A stretch of 32,296 nt of DNA from Gemmatimonadota bacterium (GCA_030550695.1 JAUQOX010000004.1:1-32296); one strand, 5' to 3'. Positions 21,817 through 31,210 are shown, counted from the stretch's first letter. Numbers and translations: made by a program. Notes: generated by a model from the sequence alone, not told the origin.

Positions 21817-22875
21817 ATGGGAAGGTTCTGGCACGAGGTAGAATTGTGGGGTAATGCCCTTTTCCAGTGGGCGGTGGCGTTGGGCATCGCCCTGCTGGTA
21901 GGCCTAAGCCTCAAGATCCTCCTTTCCCTCCTGGTCAGGCGCTTGGCGGGACTTTCCCGGAGAACGGCCTCCAAGGCCGATGACCTGGCCGTCCAGCTCT
22001 TGACCAAGACGAAGGGATTGTTCGTGGCCCTGCTGGCGTTTTGGGCCGGCTCCCTCTACTTGTCCGTCTCCCCCGGGGTGGCCCGTTGGATCCACGAGGT
22101 GGTGGTGGTGGGCTTCCTGTTGCAAGGGGGGTTCTGGGTGTCCAGCCTGGCCCAGTACTTCCTGGACGAGCACCGCCAACGGAGGGTCCAGGAAGACCCG
22201 AGCATGGCCACGGCTCTGGGCGCCCTGAACGTGGTGGTCCGGGCCAGCGTCTGGCTCGTTTTCGTCCTCCTCATCCTCCAAAATCTCGGGATTCAGATCA
22301 CGGCCCTGGTAACCGGCCTGGGGATCGGCGGGATTGCCGTAGCTCTGGCGGTCCAGAATGTGCTGGGCGACCTTCTCGCCTCCTTGTCCATCGTGCTCGA
22401 CAAGCCCTTCGTCATCGGGGATCTGGTGGTGGTGGAAGAGTTCGTGGGAACCGTGGAGCACGTAGGCCTGAAGACCACCCGGATCCGCTCCGTCTCCGGT
22501 GAGCAGGTGATCTTTTCCAATTCGGATCTCCTGAAGAGCCGAATTCGGAATTTCAAACGGATGGAGGAAAGACGGGTTCTTTTCAGCCTGGGTGTCACTT
22601 ACCAGACCGGCTACGAAAAGCTTCGACGTATCCCCTCCATCGTGCGGGAGGTGGTGGAAGCGCAACCCAACACCCGTTTCGATCGGTGTCATTTCAAGGC
22701 CTACGGAGACTTCGCCTTGCTGTTCGAAACGGTGTATTTCGTTTTGGTGCCGGACATGGTCCCCTACCTGGATGCCCAGCAGGCCATCAACCTCGAGCTC
22801 TACCGAAGGTTCGAAGAGGAGGGGATCGAGTTTGCCTATCCCACCCAGACGGTCTTTCTCGAGAAGGCCAACTGA
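21817..22875 (+). CDS. MscS-family mechanosensitive ion channel
   Basis: Small-conductance mechanosensitive channel family; releases solutes under osmotic downshock. About 352 residues from ATG 21817 (TTG 21805/21808 would add up to four). N-terminal membrane helices are followed by the pore-lining TM3 segment ALVTGLGIGGIAVALAVQNV, then the beta domain beginning SIVLDKPFVIGDLVVVEEFV with VGLKTTRIRSVSGEQVIFSN, as in MscS, and a C-terminal alpha/beta cap ending EFAYPTQTVFLEK. The ending with FPTQT-like residues is typical. It converges with the CNNM gene; the two stops are 16 bases apart. Channel conductance or ion selectivity cannot be judged. Confidence 0.92.
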   Translation: MGRFWHEVELWGNALFQWAVALGIALLVGLSLKILLSLLVRRLAGLSRRTASKADDLAVQLLTKTKGLFVALLAFWAGSLYLSVSPGVARWIHEVVVVGFLLQGGFWVSSLAQYFLDEHRQRRVQEDPSMATALGALNVVVRASVWLVFVLLILQNLGIQITALVTGLGIGGIAVALAVQNVLGDLLASLSIVLDKPFVIGDLVVVEEFVGTVEHVGLKTTRIRSVSGEQVIFSNSDLLKSRIRNFKRMEERRVLFSLGVTYQTGYEKLRRIPSIVREVVEAQPNTRFDRCHFKAYGDFALLFETVYFVLVPDMVPYLDAQQAINLELYRRFEEEGIEFAYPTQTVFLEKAN

Positions 22876-22891
22876 AGAAGGGGAATCCCCA

Positions 22892-24169
22892 TCATGAGGC
22901 AGGCTCCCCAAGGGACCGGGGTGTGAACAGGAGGTAGTCGATTCTGCGGCCCCTCATATGCTGGACCGTGAGGGTGCCTTCGGGGAGTTCCACCGTATCC
23001 CCCACCCGCGGCATGCGGTTCAGGCGGGCGGCCACGAAACCGGCGAGGGTGTCATAATCCCCCTCGGGGAGGTGGAGGGAGAGGATCTCCTCGGCATCTC
23101 GGAGATTGACCCCAGCCCAAACGCGGACGGCCCCGGACTCCAACCTCTGGAAGTCCTCCGGCTCGTTCCCTTCGTGCTCGTCCTGGATTTCCCCGACGAT
23201 CTCCTCCAGGAGGTCTTCCAGGGTGACCAGGCCGGCGATGCCGCCGAATTCGTCCACCACCAGAGCCATCTTGATCCGTTCCCGCCTCATCTGGAGGAGG
23301 AGATCGTGTACCGGCTTGGTGAGGGGGGCAAACAAGGGAGAGCGCATGATCTCGGCCACCTTCTCCCGGCCCTCCCGGTGGGCTCGCCAAAGATCCCGGG
23401 CGGTGAGGATTCCCACGACCCGATCCAGGCTTCCCTCGTACACGGGCAGCCGCAAGTGCCCTGACGAGAGCATCACGTCCACCGCCTCCTCCACCGAGGC
23501 CGAGACCTCCACGGCCACGATGTCGGTCCTAGGTGTCATCACTTCCCCCACGGTCACTTCACTCAGGCCCATGACACTGCTGACCAGACGCCACTCCTCC
23601 TCATCCAACGAGCCTTCTTTGTGGCCGATGGTGGCCATGGCCTCCAACTCGGCCCGACTCACCGCGGAGGGGCGGCTCTCGGTGGGTGCGATGAGGCGGG
23701 CATACCACTGCAGGGGTAGGATGATGGGTTTGGTGAGGAGGATGATGGCCCTGAGGGCGTAGGCCGCCCCTGGAGCCAGGTGGGGCCAAAGGGTAGCCCC
23801 CAGGGTCTTGGGCAGGATTTCCGAAAACAGGAGGATGGCCAGGGTCAGGGCCCCCGAGAAGACGGCCATCCAAGCTTCCCCGAAGAGCTGCAGGGCCAGC
23901 GCGCCACCCAGTGCGGCTCCGAAGGTGTTGGCGATGGTGTTGAGGGTGAGGATGGCCGTAATGGGCTCGGACACCCGCGACTGGAGGCGGGCCAGAAGGT
24001 TTCCGGCCCGGGACCCTTTTTCCTGGAGGACGTGGACATAGCCCCGGGTCACGGAGAGAAACACGGCCTCCAGGATGGAGCAAAGGAAGGAAACTCCCAG
24101 GGAGATCCCCAAGATGGCGGCGAGCTTCCAGAGCATGGAGGGATTATCCGGCGGTGGGGCGAACGCCAC
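22892..24169 (-). CDS. CNNM/CBS-domain membrane protein (CorC/HlyC-like)
   Basis: Membrane protein family implicated in Mg2+/Co2+ efflux or homeostasis (older name hemolysin-like). The 425-residue protein has an N-terminal CNNM membrane domain with about four hydrophobic segments (LAAILGISLGVSFLCSILEA; ILLFSEILPKTLG with the conserved SEILPK). The acidic link HKEGSLDEEEWRLVSSVMGL leads into a CBS pair beginning VGEVMTPRTDIVAVE with ALVVDEFGGIAGLVTLEDLLEEIVGEI, and a CorC_HlyC C-terminal domain begins near LRDAEEIL. The start GTG at 24169 has GGGGCGGA upstream; ATG 24136 is an alternative just ahead of the first helix. Transported ion is inferred from the family only. Follows osmC after 78 bases on the same strand. 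Confidence 0.92.
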   Translation of the reverse strand: MAFAPPPDNPSMLWKLAAILGISLGVSFLCSILEAVFLSVTRGYVHVLQEKGSRAGNLLARLQSRVSEPITAILTLNTIANTFGAALGGALALQLFGEAWMAVFSGALTLAILLFSEILPKTLGATLWPHLAPGAAYALRAIILLTKPIILPLQWYARLIAPTESRPSAVSRAELEAMATIGHKEGSLDEEEWRLVSSVMGLSEVTVGEVMTPRTDIVAVEVSASVEEAVDVMLSSGHLRLPVYEGSLDRVVGILTARDLWRAHREGREKVAEIMRSPLFAPLTKPVHDLLLQMRRERIKMALVVDEFGGIAGLVTLEDLLEEIVGEIQDEHEGNEPEDFQRLESGAVRVWAGVNLRDAEEILSLHLPEGDYDTLAGFVAARLNRMPRVGDTVELPEGTLTVQHMRGRRIDYLLFTPRSLGEPAS

Positions 24170-24247
24170 AAGGTCCGCCCCACCGTCCTCGGGTCCGCAT
24201 CACCGCCTGGGGCCGAACCCCTGGCGGGGGGGTAGGGTTGGGAGGTC

Positions 24248-24676
24248 TCAGGTTTCCAGGGCCGCGTCGAGCTCGATGGGGGTAGCCGCCAGAGCGCGGG
24301 AAACGGGGCACCCTTCCTTGGCCGCCCGGGCGTGTTCCAGGAAGGCGGACGCCTCGATCCGGGGTACCCTGGCTCGACATTCCAGGTGGATGCGGGTAAT
24401 GCCGAAGCCGGCCTCGCCCTTTTCCAGGTAGACCTTCGCGGTGGTCCGGACGCTCTCGGCCTCAAAGCCTGCCTTGGCCAGGGCATTGGCCAAAGCCATG
24501 GAGAAACAGCCGGCGTGGGCGGCCGCGATGAGTTCCTCGGGGTTCGTGCCCGCTCCCTCTTCGAATCGGGATGCGAAGCTGTAGCTTCCTTTGACAGAAC
24601 CGGTTTCGGTCTGTAGGCTGCCCCTTCCCTGGGGGAGGTTTCCCCGCCATTCGGCACTGGCGATTCGTACGGGCAT
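24248..24676 (-). CDS. osmC: OsmC-type organic hydroperoxide reductase
   Basis: Thiol peroxidase that reduces organic hydroperoxides; E. coli OsmC is osmotically and stationary-phase induced. At 142 residues it matches E. coli OsmC almost in length and layout: W10, GTNPEELIAAAHAGCFSMAL with peroxidatic Cys57, and EGCPVSRAL with resolving Cys123. The stretch PEELIAAAHAGCFSMAL favours the OsmC rather than Ohr subgroup. The ATG at 24676 has AAGGAG eight bases upstream; the ATG two codons earlier (24682) would be only two bases from that site. It diverges from addB over about 130 bases with no clear promoter seen. Confidence 0.93.
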   Translation of the reverse strand: MPVRIASAEWRGNLPQGRGSLQTETGSVKGSYSFASRFEEGAGTNPEELIAAAHAGCFSMALANALAKAGFEAESVRTTAKVYLEKGEAGFGITRIHLECRARVPRIEASAFLEHARAAKEGCPVSRALAATPIELDAALET

Positions 24677-24810
24677 GTTCATGTCTCCTTGGGTTCGGGG
24701 AGGAGGGTCGCCCGGGCTCCTGCGGTCCGGACGTCGGTGGGGCTCCTCCTCCTGGTCGACGGGTCCCCGCCACCCTCTTCCGCTCCCCTTCAACCCGAAA
24801 GGCCGGCCCC

Positions 24811-27714
24811 GTGGTTGAACGAAGGTTCTTCCCCTGGGGGGAGCCCCTTCTTCCCCAGGTTGCGGCCTCCTTGGCGGGGGAATTCGCGGGGCAAGGGGTG
24901 GTGGACCTTGGGGAAACCCTTCTGGTGCTGCCAGGTTCCCGGGCTGGCCGGCGCCTCATGGAACTGCTCTGGGAGGCGGCTGTCCAACGCAAGGCACGGC
25001 TTGTCCCTCCCTCCGCTGTGGTGACGAGCGGGGCCCTGCCGGAAAAACTCTACGAGCCTCGTCTTCCCTTGGCCAGCGACACCGAGGTTCGCCTGGCCTG
25101 GCTGAGGGCCCTGGAAGAGACGCCTCCCGGGAAGTTGACGGAACTTCTCGGGCCGGCCACGGCGGCGGGAGGGATGGCCGCCACCCTGGCGACGGCCCGC
25201 AGGCTGGTGGCTCTACAGCACGAGGTGGCCGGCGCCGGTCTGGGGTTCCGGGAGGTGGCGGCCGTTTGCCGGGCGGCGTCCCTCTTCGCCGAAGAGGATC
25301 GCTGGCAGGGCCTGGCAGAGATCCAGGAGCGGGCGAGGGCCCTTCTCACGGCTACGGGAAAGATGGACCGGTACGAGGCTCGGAAGGAGGCCTTGGCGAA
25401 GGGGGGGCTCGGGTCCGGAAAAGTCTTGGTGCTGGTGGGGGTCGTGGAGGTTCCGCCCTTGGTGCGGAAGATGCTGGAGGCCGTTCAGGACAGGACCCTG
25501 GCCTTGGTCCATGCCCCCCCGGAGCTGGCCGAGGGCTTCGATGCCCTGGGCCTGCTCCGGAAGGAGGAGTGGCTGGACCGTCCCCTCCCTGGACTGGACC
25601 GGTGGCTGGAGGTGGTGGAGGGACCGGCCGAGGGGGGGGAAGCGGTGGTCCGCTTTTTGGGAGCTTTGCAGACGCCCGTCGCGCCGGAAGAGGTCACCGT
25701 CGGGGTGACCCATCGGGATTGGCTTCCTTTCCTGACCCGGAGCCTGGGAGCCCACGCTCTGGTCTGCCGATATGCCGAGGGGTCGCCGGTTTCCCTGAGC
25801 CCGCCCGGGCAGCTCCTGCGGGCCGTGCGGAGCTGTCTCTCGGAGGGGACCTTCCGGGCCCTGGCGGCCCTCCTCCGCCATCCGGATCTCCCGCCCCCGT
25901 GGCGCCCTCTCCAGGCTCCTGCGGAGGCCGACCGACACTTCCAGGCGTTCCTGCCGTGGAAGGTTCCGCCGGGTGTTCCTGTCGAAAGGGAGGAGGTCCG
26001 TTGGCAGGGGGGCCGCGAATTCGAAGGGGAGCTGGTCCCCCCCCTTTCCTCAGCTGCCTCCGGCGAAGGGGGGGAGCGGGCGTGGGGCCAGGTCCCCCCC
26101 TGGTCCGCCGAAGCGGGGAAGGTGCTGAGCCTCCTGGTGGGCAAGGCTCCCCTGAGTCGATGGATGCCGCGATGCCTGGAAGCGGTCAACGCGGTGTACG
26201 GAGAGTGGAAGATCCCCGCCGAGGATCCCTATCGGTCCAGCGTCCTTGAGGCTTGTCTTGCCATCGGGGAGGTTGCCCGGAACCTGTGGTCCCTTCCTCC
26301 GGAGCTGGACCGGGTCTGTACGGGAGGAGAGGCCCTGGCCGTTCTGTTGGAGGAGCTGGAAGACGTGCGCCTCCCCCCGCCCCCCACGGAGAACGCTGTG
26401 GAGGGGGTGGGGTGGCTCGAACTCCACCTGGACGATGCCCCGGTGGCGGTGCTCCTCGGAGCCAACGAGCCTTACCTGCCGGGGTCGGTGGGCGCGGATC
26501 CCTTCCTCCCCAACGCTTTGCGCACGCTCCTGGGCCTGGAGGACGACGGGGCTCGTCTGGCCCGTGACCGTTACCGGCTCGAGGCGCTTCTGAGGAGTGT
26601 CCGGCATTTCCGGTTGGTGAGTTTTCGCAAGGATGCCCTGGGAGAGTCCCTCCTCCCGAGCCGCCTTCTCCTCCGTGTTTCGCCCCGGGAGGCTGCGGAG
26701 ACCTTGCTCCGCTTCTTCAGGGAGGCCGGCGACAGGGAGCCTCTCCCCGGGGTCTGGCGCCGGGGGCCACGGCCCCCGGCAGAAGGAGGGTTCCGGCTCC
26801 CTCCCGTGCGGGTGATCCCCGTGCCGGAACTTCCCCGTCCCTTGCCGGTCACGGCCCTCTCCCGAATTCTGGAGGATCCATTCCTTTGGGCCCTTGAGCA
26901 GGTCCTGGGCCTCGAGGAAATCTCCGACCGAGCACAGGAACTGGACGCCTTGCTTTTCGGGACCTTGGCGCACGCCGTGCTGGAGAGATTCGCGAGGACC
27001 CCGGAGGCCACTTCGTGGGATCCGGGGCGGGTCGCCAACGCCCTGGAGCGATCCCTGGAAGAGGTGTTCCGCCGCCGGTTCCCTTTTCTCCCCTTGCCGG
27101 CTGTGGAGGTCCAGCGGGAGCAACTCCGGGCCAGACTCCGGAGATTCGCCGAATGGCAGGCCCGTTGGGTGGAGGAGGGTTGGCGGATCGTGGCCGTGGA
27201 ACTCCGCACGCCGCCAGAGGGGGTTCCGCTGGTGGTGGATGGGGAACCGGTGTGGCTTTCGGCCAGGATGGACCGCCTGGACTGGAACGCCACCACCGGG
27301 CATTGGATGATCCTGGACTATAAGACCGGTGAGGAACCCCTTCGTGCCGACGCGGCCCGGGACCGGCACGGTCGATGGCGGGATCTCCAGCTCCCGCTGT
27401 ACCGCTATCTGCTCCGGCACATGGTTTCGCCAAACAGGCTTCCTGGGGGCCTGGCGGATCCCCAGGCCCAGGTGGCTGTCGCCTACCTGAACCTGAGCGC
27501 CCGTCCCGGACCCGTGGAACCCTCGGTCGGCTCTTGGAAGGAGGCGGAGTTGGAGGGGGCCTTGGAGACGGCCAGGCAGGTCGTCCGGGACCTCCGGGAA
27601 CGACGGGAGGTCGCCTTCGAACTGGGCTCCACGTGGCGACGGTTGGAAGGGGGATGGGCAAGACTTCTGGGGGTGGGGGCGTTTTCCCCCGATACCCCCG
27701 GAGGGGGGGATTGA
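24811..27714 (+). CDS. addB: AddB-like helicase-nuclease subunit
   Basis: Partner of AddA in a RecBCD-type enzyme that resects double-strand breaks. The 967-residue protein has a degenerate helicase fold with an N-terminal LLVLPGSRAGRRLMELLW, where a P-loop would be; it lacks GxxGxGKT, as in alphaproteobacterial AddB. The C-terminal PD-(D/E)XK nuclease is complete: His721 in FGTLAHAVLERF, Asp821 in ARMDRLD, Asp836 and Lys838 in ILDYKTG, and Gln860/Tyr864 in LQLPLYRYLL. The cysteines that bind the iron-sulphur cluster in B. subtilis AddB are absent after the nuclease. GTG 24811 is the start, with GAAAGG eight bases upstream. The symbol is by similarity; the protein is divergent. Confidence 0.85.
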   Translation: MVERRFFPWGEPLLPQVAASLAGEFAGQGVVDLGETLLVLPGSRAGRRLMELLWEAAVQRKARLVPPSAVVTSGALPEKLYEPRLPLASDTEVRLAWLRALEETPPGKLTELLGPATAAGGMAATLATARRLVALQHEVAGAGLGFREVAAVCRAASLFAEEDRWQGLAEIQERARALLTATGKMDRYEARKEALAKGGLGSGKVLVLVGVVEVPPLVRKMLEAVQDRTLALVHAPPELAEGFDALGLLRKEEWLDRPLPGLDRWLEVVEGPAEGGEAVVRFLGALQTPVAPEEVTVGVTHRDWLPFLTRSLGAHALVCRYAEGSPVSLSPPGQLLRAVRSCLSEGTFRALAALLRHPDLPPPWRPLQAPAEADRHFQAFLPWKVPPGVPVEREEVRWQGGREFEGELVPPLSSAASGEGGERAWGQVPPWSAEAGKVLSLLVGKAPLSRWMPRCLEAVNAVYGEWKIPAEDPYRSSVLEACLAIGEVARNLWSLPPELDRVCTGGEALAVLLEELEDVRLPPPPTENAVEGVGWLELHLDDAPVAVLLGANEPYLPGSVGADPFLPNALRTLLGLEDDGARLARDRYRLEALLRSVRHFRLVSFRKDALGESLLPSRLLLRVSPREAAETLLRFFREAGDREPLPGVWRRGPRPPAEGGFRLPPVRVIPVPELPRPLPVTALSRILEDPFLWALEQVLGLEEISDRAQELDALLFGTLAHAVLERFARTPEATSWDPGRVANALERSLEEVFRRRFPFLPLPAVEVQREQLRARLRRFAEWQARWVEEGWRIVAVELRTPPEGVPLVVDGEPVWLSARMDRLDWNATTGHWMILDYKTGEEPLRADAARDRHGRWRDLQLPLYRYLLRHMVSPNRLPGGLADPQAQVAVAYLNLSARPGPVEPSVGSWKEAELEGALETARQVVRDLRERREVAFELGSTWRRLEGGWARLLGVGAFSPDTPGGGD
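27669..27709 (+). promoter_or_regulatory. Competing GC hairpins over the addA ribosome-binding site
   Basis: GGGGG at 27669-27673 and 27675-27679 can pair with CCCCC at 27695-27699 and 27686-27690 as a stacked 10-bp hairpin with a small internal loop. Alternatively CCCCC 27695-27699 can pair with the G-run 27703-27709, which is the addA ribosome-binding region, through a GGA loop. A ribosome finishing addB would melt either form. Base pairing is seen; regulation is inferred. Confidence 0.4.
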
Positions 27715-30700
27715 GGGAAGTGGAGCGGTGGAGGTCGAATTCCGGTTTTCCCGCCCTGGGGGAGATGGTCCTGGCTTCCGCCGGGACGGGGAAAACTTAT
27801 GCCCTTTCGAGCCAGATGCTGGCGCTCTTGGCCCATGGCGTTGGGCCTCACACGATCCTGGCGAGCACCTTCACCCGAAAGGCGGCAGGGGAGATCCTGG
27901 AGAGGGTTCTCGGGCGGTTGGCCGAGGCGGTCCTGGATTCTGGGAAAGCCCGAGAACTGGCGCAGGCCGTGCGGGGAGACGCGGCAACCGAGGGGGAGGA
28001 GGGTGGAGGGGACCCGTTCCCCGCCCCTCAGGTCCTCCAGTCCGTGTTGGAGAACCTCCATCGCCTCCAGGTGGGCACCCTCGATTCCTTTTTCGTGCGC
28101 CTCGGCCGCTGTTGCCCGGCCGAGCTGGGTCTTCCCCTGAACTGGCGGCTCGGGGATCCGTCCACCCTGGAAAGACTGGAGGAGGAAGCGGTTCAGCGGG
28201 TTCTGGGAGGGGCCGACCGGCAGGCGGTGGCGGAGGTGGTCCGGGCCGCCTTCGGCGGACGGGAGGTCCGGGGAGTTCACCTACGCCTGACCGAGGAATT
28301 GCGGGGCCTCAGGAGCCTCCTCAGGGAGGCGAGGCTGGCCGGGTGGGATGGGCAAACAGGGCTTTCCCTGCCCTTGGAGCAGGGGAAGAGCTCCGGAAGC
28401 CCGGCGGAGGCGCTCGCGGCGGTGTTGGCGGCTTTGGAAAGGGCGGAAGTGCCCCTGACGAAGAAGGGGACGCCGAACCAGAGGTTCAAGGACGCCGTGG
28501 TCAAGGCCGCGGAGGCCCTCAGGAGGCGGGATTGGGCAGCTTTTTGCGACGGGCGCCTGGTTGAGGCGGTCCTTTCGGGAGAGCGGGCTTTCTCGGGCGT
28601 ACCTGTCCCCCCGCCGCTGGTCGAGGCGGTGGAGATGGCCATCAAATGGGCAAGGGGCCAGGTCGGGGCGGAGCTGGCCCGGCGGGGGGAGGCCCTGGTG
28701 CAGGTCGGCCGCGCCTTCGACGAAGCGTTGGAGGAGCTCCAAGCCCGGGAAGGGGTCTACGGGTTCGAGGACATCACCTACCGGGTGGCGAAGCTGAGCG
28801 CCGGAGGCCTCCCGTCCGACCTTTGGTACAGGCTGGACGGAACGGTCCATCATGTGCTGCTGGACGAGTTCCAGGACACGTCGGTTTTCCAATGGCAGGC
28901 TCTCCGGCCTTTGGCGGAGGAAATCCTCGCCGCGCCCCAGGCATCCCGGTCGCTCCTTTTGGTGGCCGACCCGAAACAGTCCATCTACGGTTGGCGGGGC
29001 GGGGAACCGGCGCTGGCCGCACGGATCGCTCTGCGCTACGGACTGGGCCAGCGTTCCCTGAATCGTTCCTTCCGCACCGGAACACCGATCCTCGAGGTGG
29101 TCAACCGGGTGTTCGAGGACCTTCCCTCGAATCCCGTCTGGGAGGGAGTCCCGGATCTCCGGTCTGCAGTGGAGCTGTGGTCCACCGCCTTTGGGCGTCA
29201 CGAAGGAAGGCAGGACCGTCCGGGTTATGTCCAATGGGAAATGGGGCCGGGATTGGACGGAGAGGAGGCAAACCTGGAGGGTTATTTGACCTGGGTGGCC
29301 CAAAAAATCCGGGACGTTCGCAACGCCGCTCCCGGGGCCAACTTGGGAGTTCTGGTCCGGAAGAACCGGACCGCTGCGTACCTGGCCTTTCGGCTCCGGG
29401 CCATGGGGGTAGAGGTTTCGGAGGAGGGGGGAGCGTTTCTCACCGACTCCCCTGCGGTGTCCACCGTTCTGGCCCTCCTGCACTTGGCCGACCACCCGGG
29501 AGACTCGGTGGCACGCTTTCAGGTGGCCTTATCGCCCCTGGGCCCCTTGGTGGGGCTGGACCGTTGGGACGACGAAGACCTTGCGTGCCAGGTGGCCTGG
29601 GGCATCCGGCGGGACCTCCTGCACGGGGGGTACGGCCCCACCCTCCACGGGTGGTGGCGGGGCCTCCGGGAGGGGGGGGGGCTGAACCCTCAAGAAGAGG
29701 AGAGGTTCCTGCAGCTGGTGGAGTTGGGCTACCGCTGGGACGAACAGCGAACCCTCCGTTGCCAAGAGTTCACCCGCTTTGTCGAGGCCGAGACCCGGGA
29801 GACCCCGAGCACTGCCCCCTTGCGGGTGATGACCGTGCACCGGGCCAAAGGGCTGGAGTTCGACGCCGTGGTCGTGCCGGACCTCCACGAGAAGCTTCTC
29901 CTCCGGGGAAGAGGGCCGGGGGGGGCCCTGGCCCTGCGGGACCGGAGAACTGGCGATCTTCTCGGAATCGTCCCGAGGCCGGCCAAGGCAGTGCTGGGTT
30001 TGCTTCCCCCCTGCTTTTCGGAAGCCGTCCGGCAAGAGCAGGAACGGGAGCTTTTGGATGCCCTGGGCGTGTTGTATGTGGCCCTGACGCGGGCCAAATA
30101 CGCGCTCTATCTCCTCTCCCCCCGTCAGGAGGAGGACGTCGTTCGGGGAACCTCCGTTCCGACGTACCAAAGCCTCCTCCGGGGCCCGCTGGAGGTCTCC
30201 TTGTCGTCGGAGCCCGGCTCGGTGGTGTTCCGCCACGGGGACCCCCAGTGGTCCCGGGCACTCCCGGAAGAGCAGGTCGGGGAGCACGGGCGGCAGGAAG
30301 TCGGTGCCCAGCCTTCTCCCCGTCTTCAGCTGAAGCCTCCCCCGTCCAGACAGCGCCACCTTCCCCTGAGGACCCCCACGGATCCGGCCTGGGGCTCGCC
30401 GACGCCCCTGGCCCGCCTTCTGGCCATGGATTCCCGGCGGGAACGGGCCAGGGCCGTGGGAGACATCGTCCACGCCTGGCTGGCCGAGCTGGAATGGCTG
30501 GAAGATTGGATGCCCTCGGACGACGAGCTCCTCTCCTTGGCACACCGAGCGGCACCGACGCTTCCGCCGGCAGAGCTCCGGGCCCTCCTCGGCCGCTTTC
30601 GGGATTGGTTGGGTCAGCCCGAAATCCGCGCCCTCCTTGAGCGCGAGAGCCAGCCCGAGGCGGAGAATTTGCAGGTGGAGAGGGAGACCCCCTTCCTGGT

Positions 30701-30980
30701 GCGACTGGGGGGCACCCTGGTCCGGGGGCGAATCGATCGGCTGGTCTTGGGAAAGGGGCCCTGCGGCGTGCACTGGGCGCACCTTGTGGATTTCAAGACC
30801 GACGAGCCCTCGAACGCCGCCGAAGGCGGGTTGGAGGAAGAGCTTCGGCGCCACGCTCCCCAGCTGGCCGCCTACCGGGAGGCCGTCTCCGTTCTTTATG
30901 GGCTTTCCCCCGGCCGGGTGCGCACGCTCCTGGCTCTTCTCCCTTGGGGTCGGGTGGTGGAGATCCCGGCCGGGAGCTGA
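27711..30980 (+). CDS. addA: AddA-like UvrD/Rep helicase-nuclease
   Basis: ATP-driven 3'-5' helicase plus nuclease subunit for double-strand break processing. The 1089-residue protein begins at TTG 27711, overlapping the addB stop in TTGA. UvrD-family motifs in order: Walker A ASAGTGKT at 22-29, Walker B LLDEFQDTS (Asp385, Glu386), VADPKQSIYGWRGG (Gln423), LNRSFRTGTPIL, VMTVHRAKGLEFDAVVVP from 707, and LYVALTRAKYALYLL near 788. The C-terminal PD-(D/E)XK nuclease has His921 (GDIVHAWLAE), Asp1027 and Lys1029 (LVDFKTDEPS) and Gln1051 (QLAAYREAV). The frame is open another 336 bases upstream, but that is a shadow of addB. Both subunits keep a nuclease site, the AddAB (not RecBCD) arrangement. Confidence 0.9.
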   Translation: MREVERWRSNSGFPALGEMVLASAGTGKTYALSSQMLALLAHGVGPHTILASTFTRKAAGEILERVLGRLAEAVLDSGKARELAQAVRGDAATEGEEGGGDPFPAPQVLQSVLENLHRLQVGTLDSFFVRLGRCCPAELGLPLNWRLGDPSTLERLEEEAVQRVLGGADRQAVAEVVRAAFGGREVRGVHLRLTEELRGLRSLLREARLAGWDGQTGLSLPLEQGKSSGSPAEALAAVLAALERAEVPLTKKGTPNQRFKDAVVKAAEALRRRDWAAFCDGRLVEAVLSGERAFSGVPVPPPLVEAVEMAIKWARGQVGAELARRGEALVQVGRAFDEALEELQAREGVYGFEDITYRVAKLSAGGLPSDLWYRLDGTVHHVLLDEFQDTSVFQWQALRPLAEEILAAPQASRSLLLVADPKQSIYGWRGGEPALAARIALRYGLGQRSLNRSFRTGTPILEVVNRVFEDLPSNPVWEGVPDLRSAVELWSTAFGRHEGRQDRPGYVQWEMGPGLDGEEANLEGYLTWVAQKIRDVRNAAPGANLGVLVRKNRTAAYLAFRLRAMGVEVSEEGGAFLTDSPAVSTVLALLHLADHPGDSVARFQVALSPLGPLVGLDRWDDEDLACQVAWGIRRDLLHGGYGPTLHGWWRGLREGGGLNPQEEERFLQLVELGYRWDEQRTLRCQEFTRFVEAETRETPSTAPLRVMTVHRAKGLEFDAVVVPDLHEKLLLRGRGPGGALALRDRRTGDLLGIVPRPAKAVLGLLPPCFSEAVRQEQERELLDALGVLYVALTRAKYALYLLSPRQEEDVVRGTSVPTYQSLLRGPLEVSLSSEPGSVVFRHGDPQWSRALPEEQVGEHGRQEVGAQPSPRLQLKPPPSRQRHLPLRTPTDPAWGSPTPLARLLAMDSRRERARAVGDIVHAWLAELEWLEDWMPSDDELLSLAHRAAPTLPPAELRALLGRFRDWLGQPEIRALLERESQPEAENLQVERETPFLVRLGGTLVRGRIDRLVLGKGPCGVHWAHLVDFKTDEPSNAAEGGLEEELRRHAPQLAAYREAVSVLYGLSPGRVRTLLALLPWGRVVEIPAGS

Positions 30981-31040
30981 GGTGCGGCTGGTGGGTCCGG
31001 CGCTGGTGCAACCGGGGGCCGAAAGCTCTCCGGTCCGTGG

Positions 31041-31069
31041 TTGACGGGGAGGTCCGGAGGCGCAAGAAT
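31041..31069 (+). promoter_or_regulatory. Putative sigma70-type promoter of the M14 peptidase gene
   Basis: TTGACG (31041-31046), a 17-base spacer and AAGAAT (31064-31069) match consensus in five and four of six positions. It sits in the 230-base gap after addA, about 140 bases before the ATG at 31211. The rest of this gap has no recognisable gene. Spacing is ideal but the -10 is weak. Confidence 0.4.
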
Positions 31070-31210
31070 GCTCCATGGGTCCGTCGCCTCCTCCCTCGTG
31101 AGACCCGAGTGCCCGATCCGCTCCGCTCGGCCCTTGCCGCCGATCGCTTCGCCTCGGTGAAGTCCGTCTCACCTTGCAGCCGCCGGCGCTGTCAACGTAA
31201 GGAGCTTCTC

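Noticed and set aside
22876..22891. Bidirectional terminator between the MscS and CNNM genes
   Set aside because: GGGG-AAT-CCCC at 22880-22890 is only 4 bp and lacks a T-run on either strand.
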